Assembly (NCBI GenBank): GCA_029857655.1 | Contig: JAOUGR010000028.1 | Coordinates: forward strand, 1 to 12,152 | Length of the DNA stretch: 12,152 nt | Reading direction: 5' to 3' | Source of the DNA: Gammaproteobacteria bacterium | GTDB taxonomy: Bacteria > Pseudomonadota > Gammaproteobacteria > Steroidobacterales > Steroidobacteraceae | Part shown: piece after piece, positions 1-7,967 of the stretch | How the letters are laid out: each line of letters begins with the position of its first letter | How positions within the stretch are numbered: the stretch's first letter is position 1 | Translations under genes and position numbers: made by a program | Notes under the pieces: model-generated | What the model saw: only the letters and a program-made list of their open reading frames with translations | Database searches by the model: none | What the model was told of the DNA's origin: nothing

Positions 1-549
1 CACGGTTTCGCCTGCCGTTCCGAAGGCGCCCGCAAACATCCGCCTGGCCGTGTCGATTGCCTCATCTGCGCTCTCGGCGATGACGACGCCCTTGCCGGCT
101 GCCAGCCCATCGGCCTTGACGACGATTGGTGGCCGCTGCGCGCGAACCAGCGCGGGATTGAAGTCTTCACTCGTGAAGACCGAATAACGCGCGCTCGGAA
201 TTGCATGCCGGGCCAGGAATTCTTTGGTGTACCGCTTGCTCCCTTCGAGTTGCGCAGCCGCCTTCGAAGGACCGAAGCAGGCGAGGCCGGCCGCCCTGAA
301 TGCATCCACTACACCGGCGACCAGCGGGCCCTCGGGTCCTACGACGGTCAGATGGATGTCTTCGGAACGCGCCAGCGCGACCAGGGCCTCGATATCCGTC
401 GCAGCGACAGCAACATTGCGGCACCTGGGTTCGCTGGCAGTGCCTGCGTTGCCCGGGGCGACCAGCACTTCGCCGACGCGCGGCGATTGCGCAAGCTTCC
501 ATGCAAGCGCGTGCTCGCGGCCTCCGCCGCCGATGACCAGCACCTTCAT
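1..549 (-). CDS. purD: Phosphoribosylamine-glycine ligase (GARS), N-terminal part, cut by window edge
   Basis: PurD joins glycine to 5-phosphoribosylamine using ATP to make GAR, the second step of de novo purine synthesis in the cytoplasm. My reading of the minus strand begins MKVLVIGGGGREHALAWK, the nucleotide-fold N-terminus of the family, followed by VAPGNAGTA near residue 31. Further on come VVGPEGPLVAGVVDAF, FGPSKAAAQLEGSK and the ATP-grasp segment VVKADGLAAGKGVVIA near residues 139-154. About 183 codons are present, against roughly 425-430 for the whole family protein; the C-terminus lies beyond position 1. The ATG at 549-547 follows the purH stop by 2 nt, and an AGG lies about 9 nt upstream, inside the end of purH. 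This is the usual purH-purD arrangement and implies co-transcription and probably translational coupling. The frame is open throughout. Confidence 0.96.
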   Translation of the reverse strand, partial: MKVLVIGGGGREHALAWKLAQSPRVGEVLVAPGNAGTASEPRCRNVAVAATDIEALVALARSEDIHLTVVGPEGPLVAGVVDAFRAAGLACFGPSKAAAQLEGSKRYTKEFLARHAIPSARYSVFTSEDFNPALVRAQRPPIVVKADGLAAGKGVVIAESADEAIDTARRMFAGAFGTAGETV

Positions 550-551
550 CT

Positions 552-2111
552 TCAGTGCCTGAAATGCCGCATGCGCGTGAATACCATCGCGATATCGCGT
601 TCGTCGGCAGCCTGGATCACCTCGGCGTCGCGTAGCGAACCACCCGGCTGGATTACCGCCCGCACACCGAGTTCTGCCGCCGCGTCGAGGCCGTCACGGA
701 ACGGAAAGAAAGCGTCGGAAGCCATCACGCTGCCGGGCACGGAGAGGCCCGCGTCACCTGCCTTGATGGCGGCTATGCGAGTCGAGATGACGCGGCTCGT
801 CTGTCCGGCGCCGACACCGATCGTCATGCCTTCGCGCGCAAATACGATCGCATTCGATTTCACGAATTTGCAGATGCGCCAGGCGAACAAGAGGTCGGCA
901 AGTTCGCCGGCGCTGGGCGCACGATGCGTGACGACCTTGAGCGCACCGGCTTCGATCATGCCGTGGTCGCGCGACTGAATGAGCAGGCCGCCGGTCACCG
1001 AGCGAAGATCAGCTGTATTCGCGGCCGTTCCAGCGAGATCGCCGCACTCCAGCGCGCGAATATTGGGCTTCGCGGCCAGCACCGCCCGCGCCTCGGGGCC
1101 GATTGAGGGTGCCAGGATGACTTCGACGAACTGGCGTTCGAGAATCGCGGTGGCCGTTGCGGCGTCCAGTGGCCGGTTGAATGCGATGATGCCGCCGAAT
1201 GCGGAGGTCGGATCGGTCTCGTAGGCGCGCCGGTACGCTTCCAGCACGCCGGGAGCGAGCGCGGCGCCACACGGATTCGCGTGCTTCACGATGACACAGG
1301 CGGGACTGTCGAATTGGCGCACGCATTCCAGTGCCGTATCCGCATCGGCAATGTTGTTGAATGAGAGTTCCTTGCCCTGCAGTTGGGTCGCGGTCGCGAT
1401 ATTGGCGCCGGCGGACTGCGGGTCGGCGTAGAAAGCCGCCGACTGATGCGGATTTTCGCCGTAGCGCAGGTCCTGCTTTTTCCGGAAGCCAAGTGCCAGC
1501 GATTCCGGATACGCTGATTCAGCCTGCTGTTGCCGCAGCCAGCTGGAGACCATGGCATCGTAATGCGCCGTGTGCGAAAACGCCTTTGTGGCCAGACGTT
1601 GCCGGGTTGCATCTGAAACTCTGCCAGCGCCGAGCTCGGCGAGCACGCCGCCGTAGTCGGCGGGATCGACCAGCACGGTCACGCGCTCATGATTCTTGGC
1701 CGCGGCTCTCAACATCGCGGGTCCACCGATATCGATGTTCTCAACCGCATCGGCGTAACTGCATCCGGGCTGTGCAATCGTCGCGGCAAACGGGTAGAGG
1801 TTGACGACCAGCAGCTCGATGGGCCTGATGTCGTGCTCGCGCATGACGGCATCGTCGATTCCACTGCGTCCCAGCAGCGCGCCGTGCACTTTCGGGTGCA
1901 GAGTCTTGACGCGGCCGTCCATGATTTCGGGAAATCCTGATTCGGCGGCGACTTCAATGACGGGAATGCCGGCGGCGGCCAGTGTCTGTGCCGTACCCCC
2001 GGTCGAGACGAGCTCAAAACCGAGTTTCCGCAGTGCCTGCGCCAGGTCGACGATGCCGGTCTTGTCGGAGGCGCTCAGGAGCGCCCGCCGGGCCTGCCGG
2101 CGCATCGCCAC
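552..2111 (-). CDS. purH: Bifunctional AICAR transformylase / IMP cyclohydrolase
   Basis: PurH catalyses the last two steps of IMP synthesis: formyl transfer from 10-formyl-THF to AICAR, then ring closure to IMP. The 519 residues fit the family (E. coli 529). The N-terminal cyclohydrolase domain shows STGGTA (36-41), [14 protein letters not shown] (64-77) and VENIDIGGP (123-131). The transformylase domain has RYGENPHQ (216-223), FNNIADAD (251-258) and the catalytic KHANPCG (Lys266, His267). It ends with the conserved IQPGGS and a terminal RHFRH. Two starts compete: GTG at 2111 gives an N-terminus aligning residue for residue in length with E. coli PurH, while ATG at 2105 gives [11 protein letters not shown]. 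Neither has a clear Shine-Dalgarno. The GTG starts 2 nt after the fis stop, so translation probably depends on coupling to fis. Confidence 0.97.
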   Translation of the reverse strand: MAMRRQARRALLSASDKTGIVDLAQALRKLGFELVSTGGTAQTLAAAGIPVIEVAAESGFPEIMDGRVKTLHPKVHGALLGRSGIDDAVMREHDIRPIELLVVNLYPFAATIAQPGCSYADAVENIDIGGPAMLRAAAKNHERVTVLVDPADYGGVLAELGAGRVSDATRQRLATKAFSHTAHYDAMVSSWLRQQQAESAYPESLALGFRKKQDLRYGENPHQSAAFYADPQSAGANIATATQLQGKELSFNNIADADTALECVRQFDSPACVIVKHANPCGAALAPGVLEAYRRAYETDPTSAFGGIIAFNRPLDAATATAILERQFVEVILAPSIGPEARAVLAAKPNIRALECGDLAGTAANTADLRSVTGGLLIQSRDHGMIEAGALKVVTHRAPSAGELADLLFAWRICKFVKSNAIVFAREGMTIGVGAGQTSRVISTRIAAIKAGDAGLSVPGSVMASDAFFPFRDGLDAAAELGVRAVIQPGGSLRDAEVIQAADERDIAMVFTRMRHFRH

Positions 2112-2113
2112 GA

Positions 2114-2416
2114 TCAGGCGGACAGCCCGTATTCGCGCAATTTCTTGCGCAGGGTGCCGCGATTGATTCCGAGAATTGTCGCCGCCCTGCTCTGGTTGCC
2201 TTCTGCGTAGGTCATGACCGCCTGGAACAGCGGCAATTCAACCTCGCGTATCACGAGATCGTACAAGCGGCCCGGCCGGTGGCCGTTCAGGGTGTCGAAA
2301 TAGCTGCTGAGGGCCTGCTCAGTGTGACTGCGCAGCGGAATCTCGCGCGAATGACCGTTGAGCATTCGGGAAAAGGATGGACGGCGCAGCGCCTGCGCCC
2401 TGGTTTTCGCGGTCAT
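2114..2416 (-). CDS. fis: Fis, factor for inversion stimulation, nucleoid-associated regulator
   Basis: Fis is a small homodimeric DNA-bending protein that activates rRNA and tRNA promoters and shapes the nucleoid during fast growth. From ATG 2416 it has 100 residues (E. coli 98). The C-terminal helix-turn-helix, about residues 73-97 and containing [20 protein letters not shown], is nearly identical to E. coli Fis. The dimer core ([27 protein letters not shown]) also matches. The first 20 residues are basic and family-divergent. A TTG at 2422, in frame and 6 nt upstream, is an alternative start: the only purine-rich SD (GGGGA, 2427-2431) is 4 nt from the TTG and 10 nt from the ATG. The gene lies 36 nt after dusB, as in the conserved dusB-fis pair. 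Its stop is 2 nt before the purH GTG, so a global regulator sits inside a purine/translation operon. Confidence 0.95.
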   Translation of the reverse strand: MTAKTRAQALRRPSFSRMLNGHSREIPLRSHTEQALSSYFDTLNGHRPGRLYDLVIREVELPLFQAVMTYAEGNQSRAATILGINRGTLRKKLREYGLSA

Positions 2417-2426
2417 TGCCAACTTG

Positions 2427-2431
2427 TCCCC
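2427..2431 (-). promoter_or_regulatory. Ribosome binding site for fis
   Basis: This GGGGA on the minus strand, in the dusB-fis gap, is the only plausible SD. It is 4 nt from a TTG at 2422 and 10 nt from the ATG at 2416. Neither spacing is ideal, so it does not settle the fis start. Confidence 0.45.
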
Positions 2432-2452
2432 GCCTGTTCTCGTAATTATCGT

Positions 2453-3436
2453 TCAGGCCGCGCGGGCCGTCTGCCCGATGATGCCTGACAGGAATGCGCC
2501 CGCGAGCGACAACTGCTCCCTTGCGCTTCCATTCGTCAACAACTCCGGTGGCAAGTGTCCGACTTCCGGATGAAGCCGGCAATACCATCCAAGATGTTTG
2601 CGCGCCACGCGGACACCATGTGCATCGCCATAAAACGAGTACAGGGCCTCTAGGTGCGAAAGCATGATAGCACGGACTTCCGCGAGTGAAGGCGGCGCCA
2701 CTGCGGTTCCATTCATTGCCGCAAGCACTTCCCGGAAAATCCATGGCCGACCTTGCGCAGCGCGTCCGATCATCACGCCGTCGGCACCGGTTTGTGCCAG
2801 CACCTTCAATGCCTTGGCGGGACAATCGATGTCGCCATTCACGAATACCGGGATGCCGACGGCCTGCTTGACGGCTGCTGCAGTTTCGTATTCAGCGTCG
2901 CCGGCGAAAAAATCCGCGCGCGTCCGGCCGTGCACGGCGAGCGCCGCGATTCCAAGATTTTCGGCAAGCCGCGCGATCGCGACCGCATTGCGGTTGGTGT
3001 GATCCCAGCCCGTGCGCATCTTGAGAGTGACCGGCACGCCGGCCGCGGCGATTACCCGGGTCAGTATTGCGCGTACCAGCGGCTCATCGCGCATCAAGGC
3101 GGAACCCGCCGCATGGTTGCAGACTTTCTTGGCCGGGCAACCAAGGTTGATGTCGATGATCTGGGCGCCCAGATCGACATTCCTGACGGCCGCCTCGGCC
3201 ATCATTCCGGGTTCGCCGCCGGCAATCTGCACGATGCGGGGCTCCGGTTCGTCCCGATGGATCAACCGATTCCGCGATTTGGACGTATTCCAGAGCCGCG
3301 TGTCGGAGGTCACCATTTCCGTGGCTGCCATCGCAGCACCCATGCGCCGGCAAAGCATTCGGAATGGCCGATCGGTCACGCCGGCCATCGGCGCCAGCGC
3401 GAGCGGCGCCGCCAGGGAAAATGGCCCGATTTTCAT
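2453..3436 (-). CDS. dusB: tRNA-dihydrouridine synthase B
   Basis: DusB is an FMN enzyme that reduces uridine in the tRNA D-loop using NADPH. The 327-residue product, read from ATG 3436, starts MKIGPFSLAAPLALAPMAG, collinear with the E. coli DusB N-terminus; this is why I reject a longer in-frame start at 3493. In the TIM barrel I see APMAGVTDRPFR (15-26), the catalytic cysteine in INLGCPAKKV (Cys100), TLKMRTGW, VHGRTRADFF, VNGDI and the phosphate-binding GVMIGRAAQGRPWIF. The C-terminal helical domain contains RVARKHLGWY, typical of DusB. The start overlaps the stop of the upstream DUF3426 gene as ATGA (4 nt), so translational coupling is likely. The stop is followed by a short gap and fis, the conserved dusB-fis pairing in which dusB carries the promoter-proximal position. 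Confidence 0.97.
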   Translation of the reverse strand: MKIGPFSLAAPLALAPMAGVTDRPFRMLCRRMGAAMAATEMVTSDTRLWNTSKSRNRLIHRDEPEPRIVQIAGGEPGMMAEAAVRNVDLGAQIIDINLGCPAKKVCNHAAGSALMRDEPLVRAILTRVIAAAGVPVTLKMRTGWDHTNRNAVAIARLAENLGIAALAVHGRTRADFFAGDAEYETAAAVKQAVGIPVFVNGDIDCPAKALKVLAQTGADGVMIGRAAQGRPWIFREVLAAMNGTAVAPPSLAEVRAIMLSHLEALYSFYGDAHGVRVARKHLGWYCRLHPEVGHLPPELLTNGSAREQLSLAGAFLSGIIGQTARAA

Positions 3437-4713
3437 TGGGCTACCGGCTGCCCTTCGTTTGCGCAATGCACGCCGCCCGTCATCGGCAGGCAAACGTCCA
3501 TTTCGAACCCGACGGCATCCTTGCCCGGGTCAACGATCCGGATTTCGGCGTCAGCGCGCTGGCCCGGTCCCAGCAACTTCCCCGCGCCTTCACCCGGCAG
3601 GTAATCGGCTGGCTCGACGTCGCGTACGCCGACTGTCGTGCCAAAACGATCCTGCAAGGCCAGTCGCAACAGGGGGTAAGGCTGGGCGTGGGAGGCCCGA
3701 TTGACGATGCTTGCGCGCAGCAGCAATCGGCCGGGATGCATGGAATCGCTTGCGGCGCCCCATTGCCGCAGTTCGTAGCTGGCGAGATCGGTCGGTACCG
3801 CAATTGGAAAACCGAGGAGCGCATATGCCTGTGCAAGCAGGGGACCGATCGCAGGTTTCTGGACCAGTGCATTGCGCTGTACATGGACGACCTGGGCGCC
3901 AAGCATCAGCAACAGGACTGCAGTACCGAGCGCCCAGGGCCAGCGGCGCCGGTCATCATCGGCCGCAGGTTCATCGAAGTCAGCGCCAGAGATGGCGCTT
4001 GCAGCGGCCTCTTCCGCGAGACCCTTTCGCATTTCGTCCGGTATCGGGATGCGCCGTGCCTCGAACCGGTTCGGCAGGAACTGGCGGGGTTCCAATCGTG
4101 GCTCAGCCGGGGATTCCTCCAGCAATTCCGTAAAGGCTGCCGGTGATTCAGGCACTTCGTCCGATTCGTCCAGGACGATGATCGGGAATTCGTCGGTCGG
4201 ATCGAGTGCGCTGCGGAGTTGCTCGTCGCTCCAGCGCACCATCTTCGCATCGTCGTCCGGGCTCTTCGACAGGGAAGCCGCAATCAAGCCGGGGTCAATC
4301 TTCAAGGTTCGAGGGGCCTCGGCTGCCCGAGCGGCCGCAGCCATGTGTCGCAATTCCGTGGCCGGCGCTTCGACGAACAGGCGGTCGAGATCCCCGATGT
4401 CGCCGTCGAACTCGAAGGAAGGATCCCCGTCGGGCGCCGCATCTTCCATGGCCGCTTCCGATGCAAGGCCGGTTTCTGCGGGAGTCGACAACTCGATGTT
4501 CTCGTTGCCCGGCAGCTCCTCGACTGTAATCGTGTCTTCGGGCGCCGGGGTTTCTTCAGCGCCGGGGCCGGCCCGGAATGGTTCTTCGCTCAGATTTTCA
4601 AGCGCATTAAAACGCGTCGCGCAGACGCCGCAGCGAACATTGCCCTGCGCAGAGCGCAACGCGTCGGTAGTGACGCGAAAGACCGTCGTGCAGTCGGGGC
4701 ATTGGGTATACAC
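3433..4713 (-). CDS. Zinc-ribbon, single-pass membrane protein of the DUF3426 family, function unknown
   Basis: The 426-residue protein has three parts. The N-terminus MYTQCPDCTTVFRV opens a zinc ribbon with Cys5/Cys8 and Cys28/Cys31 (two CxxC pairs 19 residues apart), resembling the MJ0042-type finger. Residues about 41-255 form a long, acidic linker rich in Glu, Asp, Ala and Pro, probably disordered. One membrane helix, about 258-277, lies after an RRR, so the zinc ribbon and linker should be cytoplasmic and the C-terminal DUF3426 domain (about 290-426, containing RLLLRASIVNRA and YPLLRLALQDRFG) periplasmic. The start is GTG 4713, chosen because GGAG lies 5 nt upstream and because family members begin with YTQC or a close variant; the gene lies 2 nt after the prmA stop. 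It sits between prmA and dusB, as in related bacteria. I know no established function. The topology and orientation are inference. Confidence 0.88.
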   Translation of the reverse strand: MYTQCPDCTTVFRVTTDALRSAQGNVRCGVCATRFNALENLSEEPFRAGPGAEETPAPEDTITVEELPGNENIELSTPAETGLASEAAMEDAAPDGDPSFEFDGDIGDLDRLFVEAPATELRHMAAAARAAEAPRTLKIDPGLIAASLSKSPDDDAKMVRWSDEQLRSALDPTDEFPIIVLDESDEVPESPAAFTELLEESPAEPRLEPRQFLPNRFEARRIPIPDEMRKGLAEEAAASAISGADFDEPAADDDRRRWPWALGTAVLLLMLGAQVVHVQRNALVQKPAIGPLLAQAYALLGFPIAVPTDLASYELRQWGAASDSMHPGRLLLRASIVNRASHAQPYPLLRLALQDRFGTTVGVRDVEPADYLPGEGAGKLLGPGQRADAEIRIVDPGKDAVGFEMDVCLPMTGGVHCANEGQPVAQ

Positions 4714-4715
4714 GC

Positions 4716-5594
4716 TTACTCCGCGCGCCGGTGACCAGTGAGGGCGATCCATCCGTCACTTCTGGCCGCCGTTTCAATATCAAACCACGGACCGTAGGCA
4801 TCCGCCACCTCAGCGGCCTGCGCCTCGAGCAGTCCCGCCAGCAGCACCCTGCCGGCAGGGCAAAGCCTGGCCAGTTCGGGTGCCAGTTGTCGCAACGGAC
4901 TCGCCAGGATGTTGGCGAGTACCAAGTCATAGGCGCCATCGGCCAGATTCGCGGCGTCGCGAATTTCCAGCTGCGCGGTCAGGCCGTTGCGGCGCGCATT
5001 ATCGCGGGTGGCGGTCAGCGCCTGCGGATCGATATCAACGGCGCACGCATGTGCCGCGCCCAGCTTCAGTGCAGCGAGCGCCAGGATGCCGGACCCGCAG
5101 CCATAGTCGAGCACGTTCTGGCCCGCAAGCGACTGTCCGTCCAGCCATTCAAGGCACATGGCAGTCGTCGCATGCGTACCCGTTCCGAATGCGAGGCCCG
5201 GATCGAGTTCCAGCACGATGCCATTGCGGTCGCCGGGCGGCTGCCCGCCGGGGCAGACCCATAGGCGCTTGCCAAAGCGCATGGGCCGGAAATCCTTGAG
5301 CCATTCGCGCTCCCAGACACGGTCCTCGACAAATTCATGGCGCACTGCTTCGGCGGGCAGTGCCAGAACCGCAATCAGGGTTGCAGCGACGACGCCGGGA
5401 TTCACTTCGACCGGAAATAATGCGCAAAGCCGGATTTCCGGCCACAGCGGCGTCTCGCCCGGCGCCGGTTCCAGCACCGGATGGTCCGCCGCGTCGGCGA
5501 GCGACACGGACAGTGCTCCGAGCGCAAGACAGGCGGTCTCGGCGGGGCCGGGTTCGGCTGGCCCCAGATCAATCACGAGCTGATGAAATGGCAT
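4716..5594 (-). CDS. prmA: Ribosomal protein L11 methyltransferase
   Basis: PrmA trimethylates amino groups of ribosomal protein L11 using S-adenosylmethionine. The 292-residue length matches E. coli (293). The small N-terminal substrate domain starts MPFHQLVIDLG and contains VLEPAPGETPLWPEI (40-54), both typical of the family. The catalytic domain shows DPGLAFGTGTHATT (131-144), the SAM-binding motif I VLDYGCGSGILAL (161-173), the acidic residue of motif II in AVDIDP (185-190), and NIL (228-230), the PrmA form of the NPPY-like motif. The start at ATG 5594 is chosen by homology; the frame is open further upstream into accC without family similarity. The gap from accC is 22 nt, with no strong Shine-Dalgarno. 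It lies directly after accBC, a neighbourhood widely conserved in gammaproteobacteria. Confidence 0.97.
   Translation of the reverse strand: MPFHQLVIDLGPAEPGPAETACLALGALSVSLADAADHPVLEPAPGETPLWPEIRLCALFPVEVNPGVVAATLIAVLALPAEAVRHEFVEDRVWEREWLKDFRPMRFGKRLWVCPGGQPPGDRNGIVLELDPGLAFGTGTHATTAMCLEWLDGQSLAGQNVLDYGCGSGILALAALKLGAAHACAVDIDPQALTATRDNARRNGLTAQLEIRDAANLADGAYDLVLANILASPLRQLAPELARLCPAGRVLLAGLLEAQAAEVADAYGPWFDIETAARSDGWIALTGHRRAE
4719..4722 (-). promoter_or_regulatory. Ribosome binding site fixing the GTG start of the DUF3426 gene
   Basis: GGAG on the minus strand lies 5 nt before the GTG at 4713, inside the last codons of prmA. It supports this GTG over upstream in-frame starts that would add 13 residues not seen at the family's usual N-terminus. 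Confidence 0.6.
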
Positions 5595-5616
5595 CGGCTG
5601 GCAGCGGCAACCGCCG

Positions 5617-6960
5617 TCACTTGAGGCCGAGCCGGCGTTCCAGGTAGTGGATGTCGAGGCCACCCTGCCTGAATGCCGAGTGGCCGAAGATCTCCTGGTG
5701 CAGCGGCGCATTGGTCTTGATGCCTTCGACGACCATTTCGGACAACGCATTCTTCATTCGCGCGATCGCGGTGTCACGGTTTTCGCCGTACGAAATCAGC
5801 TTTGCTACCAGTGAATCGTAGAATGGCGGCACCGAGTAGCCGGAATAAAGGTGGCTGTCGACGCGCACGCCGGGACCGCCCGGCGCATGCCACAGCCGTA
5901 CCAAACCGGGCGACGGCGTGAAGGTCTTCGGGTCCTCGGCATTGATCCGGCACTCGATTGAGTGCCCGCGCAACACGATGTCCTGCTGCTTGAATGGCAG
6001 CGGCTCGCCCGCAGCGACGCGCAACTGCAGCTTCACAATGTCGATGCCGGTGACGATCTCGGTAATCGGGTGCTCAACCTGCACGCGTGTGTTCATTTCG
6101 ATGAAGTAGAAGTTGCCTTCTTCGAACAGGAACTCCAGCGTGCCGGCGCTGCGATAGCCGACCGCCGCGCAGGCCGCCACAAGCCGCTCGCCCATCTCGT
6201 CCCGCTGGGCCTGCGTAATCCCCGGTGCCGGCGCTTCCTCGATGATCTTCTGGCGCCTACGCTGCAGTGAGCAGTCGCGCTCGCCGAGCGACACGACGTT
6301 GCCGTAGTTGTCGCCGATGACCTGGAATTCGATATGACGCGGCTTCTCGAGGTATTTCTCCATATAGACCGTGTCATTGCCGAACGCCGCCTGGGCCTCG
6401 GTTTTCGCAACATTGATCGCGTTTACCAGCGTGGCGTCGCTGTGCACCACGCGCATGCCCCGGCCACCTCCGCCGCCCGAGGCCTTGATGATTACCGGGT
6501 AGCCTATGGTGCGTGCCATCCTGAAGCATTCGTCAGTGTCCTCTGGCAGCGGCCCGTCGGAACCGGGCACGCAGGGCACGCCATGCTCCTTCATCATCCG
6601 GATCGCCGAAACCTTGTCTCCGAGCTGGCGGATCGTCTCGCTGCGCGGGCCGATGAATACGAAGCCGCTGTTCTCGACGCGCTCCGCGAAATCGGCGTTC
6701 TCTGACAGGAATCCGTATCCGGGATGAATGGCGACCGCGTCGGTAACCTCGGCGGCGCTGATGATCGCCGGCATGTTCAGGTAGCTGTCCCTGGAGGCGG
6801 GCGGCCCGATGCAGACAGTCTCGTCCGCCAGCAACACGTGCTTGAGATTCTGGTCCGCCGTCGAGTGGACCGCGACAGTCTTGATGCCGAGCTCACGGCA
6901 GGCGCGCAGTATGCGCAACGCAATCTCGCCGCGGTTGGCGATGACGATCTTGTCCAGCAT
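5617..6960 (-). CDS. accC: Biotin carboxylase subunit of acetyl-CoA carboxylase
   Basis: AccC carboxylates the biotin on AccB using ATP and bicarbonate, the first half-reaction of acetyl-CoA carboxylase. The 447 residues match the family (E. coli 449), and key positions share E. coli numbering. The start [17 protein letters not shown] is diagnostic. The ATP-grasp region has Lys116, Lys159, the glycine-rich loop SGGGGGRGM (161-169) and [15 protein letters not shown] (200-214). The catalytic stretch is [10 protein letters not shown], with Glu288, Arg292 and Glu296. The start is 5 nt after the accB stop. The only SD-like bases (AAGG) abut the ATG itself, too close for normal use, so translation probably relies on coupling to accB. 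That would help keep the two subunits in proportion. Confidence 0.98.
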   Translation of the reverse strand: MLDKIVIANRGEIALRILRACRELGIKTVAVHSTADQNLKHVLLADETVCIGPPASRDSYLNMPAIISAAEVTDAVAIHPGYGFLSENADFAERVENSGFVFIGPRSETIRQLGDKVSAIRMMKEHGVPCVPGSDGPLPEDTDECFRMARTIGYPVIIKASGGGGGRGMRVVHSDATLVNAINVAKTEAQAAFGNDTVYMEKYLEKPRHIEFQVIGDNYGNVVSLGERDCSLQRRRQKIIEEAPAPGITQAQRDEMGERLVAACAAVGYRSAGTLEFLFEEGNFYFIEMNTRVQVEHPITEIVTGIDIVKLQLRVAAGEPLPFKQQDIVLRGHSIECRINAEDPKTFTPSPGLVRLWHAPGGPGVRVDSHLYSGYSVPPFYDSLVAKLISYGENRDTAIARMKNALSEMVVEGIKTNAPLHQEIFGHSAFRQGGLDIHYLERRLGLK

Positions 6961-6965
6961 CCTTG

Positions 6966-7415
6966 TTACTCGATCGCGAACAACGGCTGGCCGAACTCAA
7001 CCGGTTCGCCGTTCTTGGCGAGCATGGCGACGATCTTGCCGGCGCGCTCGCTCTCGATCTGGTTCATCATCTTCATGGCCTCGATGACGCAAAGCACCTG
7101 GCCAACACGGACTTCCTGGCCGATTTCGACGAAGGGCTTGGCGCCGGGCGCCGGCGAAGCATAGAAAGTGCCGACCATCGGCGCCGTGACCATGTTTTCG
7201 TCACGCTGCCCGGCCAGTGCCGGTACGGCTGGGGCGGAAGCCCGCACCGGTGTGGCCGGCAGCTGCATTGGCGGAGGCGCGCCGGTCGCCACGACATTGA
7301 CGCCCTGGGTGAAGCGGGCGATACGTACTGATTCCTCGCCTTCCGAGATCTCGAGTTCAGCCAGCCCGGACTCCTCCAGCAGCTCGATCAGTTTTTTTAT
7401 CTTTCGTATATCCAT
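6966..7415 (-). CDS. accB: Biotin carboxyl carrier protein of acetyl-CoA carboxylase
   Basis: AccB carries the biotin that shuttles CO2 from AccC to the carboxyltransferase. The 149-residue protein (E. coli 156) starts [20 protein letters not shown], the conserved N-terminal helix thought to mediate multimerisation. A Pro/Ala-rich flexible linker covers about 45-70. The biotinyl domain follows, with [14 protein letters not shown] (78-91), including the thumb region, and the biotin attachment motif EAMKMMN (112-118), where Lys115 is the modified residue. The start ATG 7415 directly abuts the aroQ stop (TGA then ATG with no gap). A good Shine-Dalgarno, AGGGGA at 7421-7426, lies in the last codons of aroQ, 5 nt away. 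The order aroQ-accB-accC is the classic gammaproteobacterial arrangement. Confidence 0.98.
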   Translation of the reverse strand: MDIRKIKKLIELLEESGLAELEISEGEESVRIARFTQGVNVVATGAPPPMQLPATPVRASAPAVPALAGQRDENMVTAPMVGTFYASPAPGAKPFVEIGQEVRVGQVLCVIEAMKMMNQIESERAGKIVAMLAKNGEPVEFGQPLFAIE

Positions 7416-7868
7416 TCATTTCCCCTGGGGCCGGTCGAGGCGCTCGAGCGCGGCTGCGAGCGCGAGCTCATAGCCCTGCGCTCCGAGGCCAGCGATGCTG
7501 CCCACCGCGATGTCGGAAAAATAGGATTGCTTTCGGAATTGCTCCCGCGCGTGAACGTTGGAAAGGTGCACTTCGATGAATGGCACCGACACTGCCAGGA
7601 GCGCGTCACGCAGCGCGATACTTGTATGAGTGAAGGCGCCGGGATTCAGGATCACGAAATCGGCCGGTTGCTGGCGCAGGGCCTGGACGCGCTCGACCAA
7701 TTCGTGCTCGGCGTTGCTCTGGAAGCCCTCGAGGACCGCACCGCGGCTCGCGGCCTGCGCCTTCAACCGCTCCTCAATGGCCTCCAGCGTGTCCCGGCCG
7801 TAATGATCAGGCTCCCGGCTGCCGAGCAGGTTGAGGTTCGGTCCATTGATAAGGAGAATCCGTCGCAT
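7416..7868 (-). CDS. aroQ: Type II 3-dehydroquinate dehydratase
   Basis: AroQ converts 3-dehydroquinate to 3-dehydroshikimate, the third step of the shikimate pathway to aromatic amino acids and folate. The 150-residue length is that of the small dodecameric type II enzymes. It opens with [17 protein letters not shown] (4-20). The catalytic Tyr23 is in the flexible lid (DHYG), with NPGAFTHTS (75-83) for substrate binding, and Glu99 and His101 in [12 protein letters not shown]. Arg112 in [11 protein letters not shown] completes the set. It is the first gene after the 139-bp gap and so the probable promoter-proximal gene of the aroQ-accBC run. A purine-rich AAGGGGG lies rather far (12 nt) upstream of ATG 7868, with GGGCGG closer. 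Confidence 0.98.
   Translation of the reverse strand: MRRILLINGPNLNLLGSREPDHYGRDTLEAIEERLKAQAASRGAVLEGFQSNAEHELVERVQALRQQPADFVILNPGAFTHTSIALRDALLAVSVPFIEVHLSNVHAREQFRKQSYFSDIAVGSIAGLGAQGYELALAAALERLDRPQGK
7421..7426 (-). promoter_or_regulatory. Ribosome binding site of accB inside aroQ
   Basis: AGGGGA on the minus strand lies 5 nt before the accB ATG at 7415 and within the final codons of aroQ, so accB initiation is tied physically to aroQ termination. Confidence 0.65.
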
Positions 7869-7890
7869 CGGCCGCCCAATCCCCCTTGAG

Positions 7891-7906
7891 CCACCGGCCT
7901 CGGTGG
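7891..7906 (-). repeat. Hairpin in the aroQ leader
   Basis: CCACCG and CGGTGG form a perfect 6-bp, GC-rich inverted repeat with a 4-nt loop, ending 22 nt before the aroQ ATG. There is no T-run after it. It might affect aroQ translation or mRNA stability, or be chance in GC-rich DNA. Confidence 0.45.
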
Positions 7907-7941
7907 ACGCTCATTGAACCGGAGAGGGTCGAATTTGTCCA

Positions 7942-7959
7942 GATAATGCACGGATAATG
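7942..7959. repeat. Tandem 7-bp direct repeat, 11-bp period
   Basis: GATAATG occurs at 7942-7948 and again at 7953-7959, separated by CACG (CATTATC twice when read on the minus strand). The 11-bp period puts both copies close to the same DNA face, as in some regulator sites. No matching regulator is recognised. Confidence 0.35.
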
Positions 7960-7967
7960 GGGCGAAC

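Noticed and set aside
205..978. Plus-strand open frame across the purD-purH junction
   Set aside because: It crosses two well-supported genes on the opposite strand and shows no family similarity.
3437..3493. N-terminal extension of dusB by 19 residues
   Set aside because: The extension lies in the DUF3426 coding sequence and does not resemble DusB; the ATG at 3436 gives the family N-terminus and an ATGA overlap.
3872..4741. Plus-strand open frame (289 codons) opposite the DUF3426 gene
   Set aside because: Low-complexity Ser/Arg/Ala product, explained by the codon bias of the real gene on the other strand; the minus-strand gene has a clear zinc ribbon, membrane helix and SD.
5595..5616. Small GC inverted repeat between accC and prmA
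   Set aside because: Only a 4-bp stem (GCGG/CCGC), expected by chance at this GC content.
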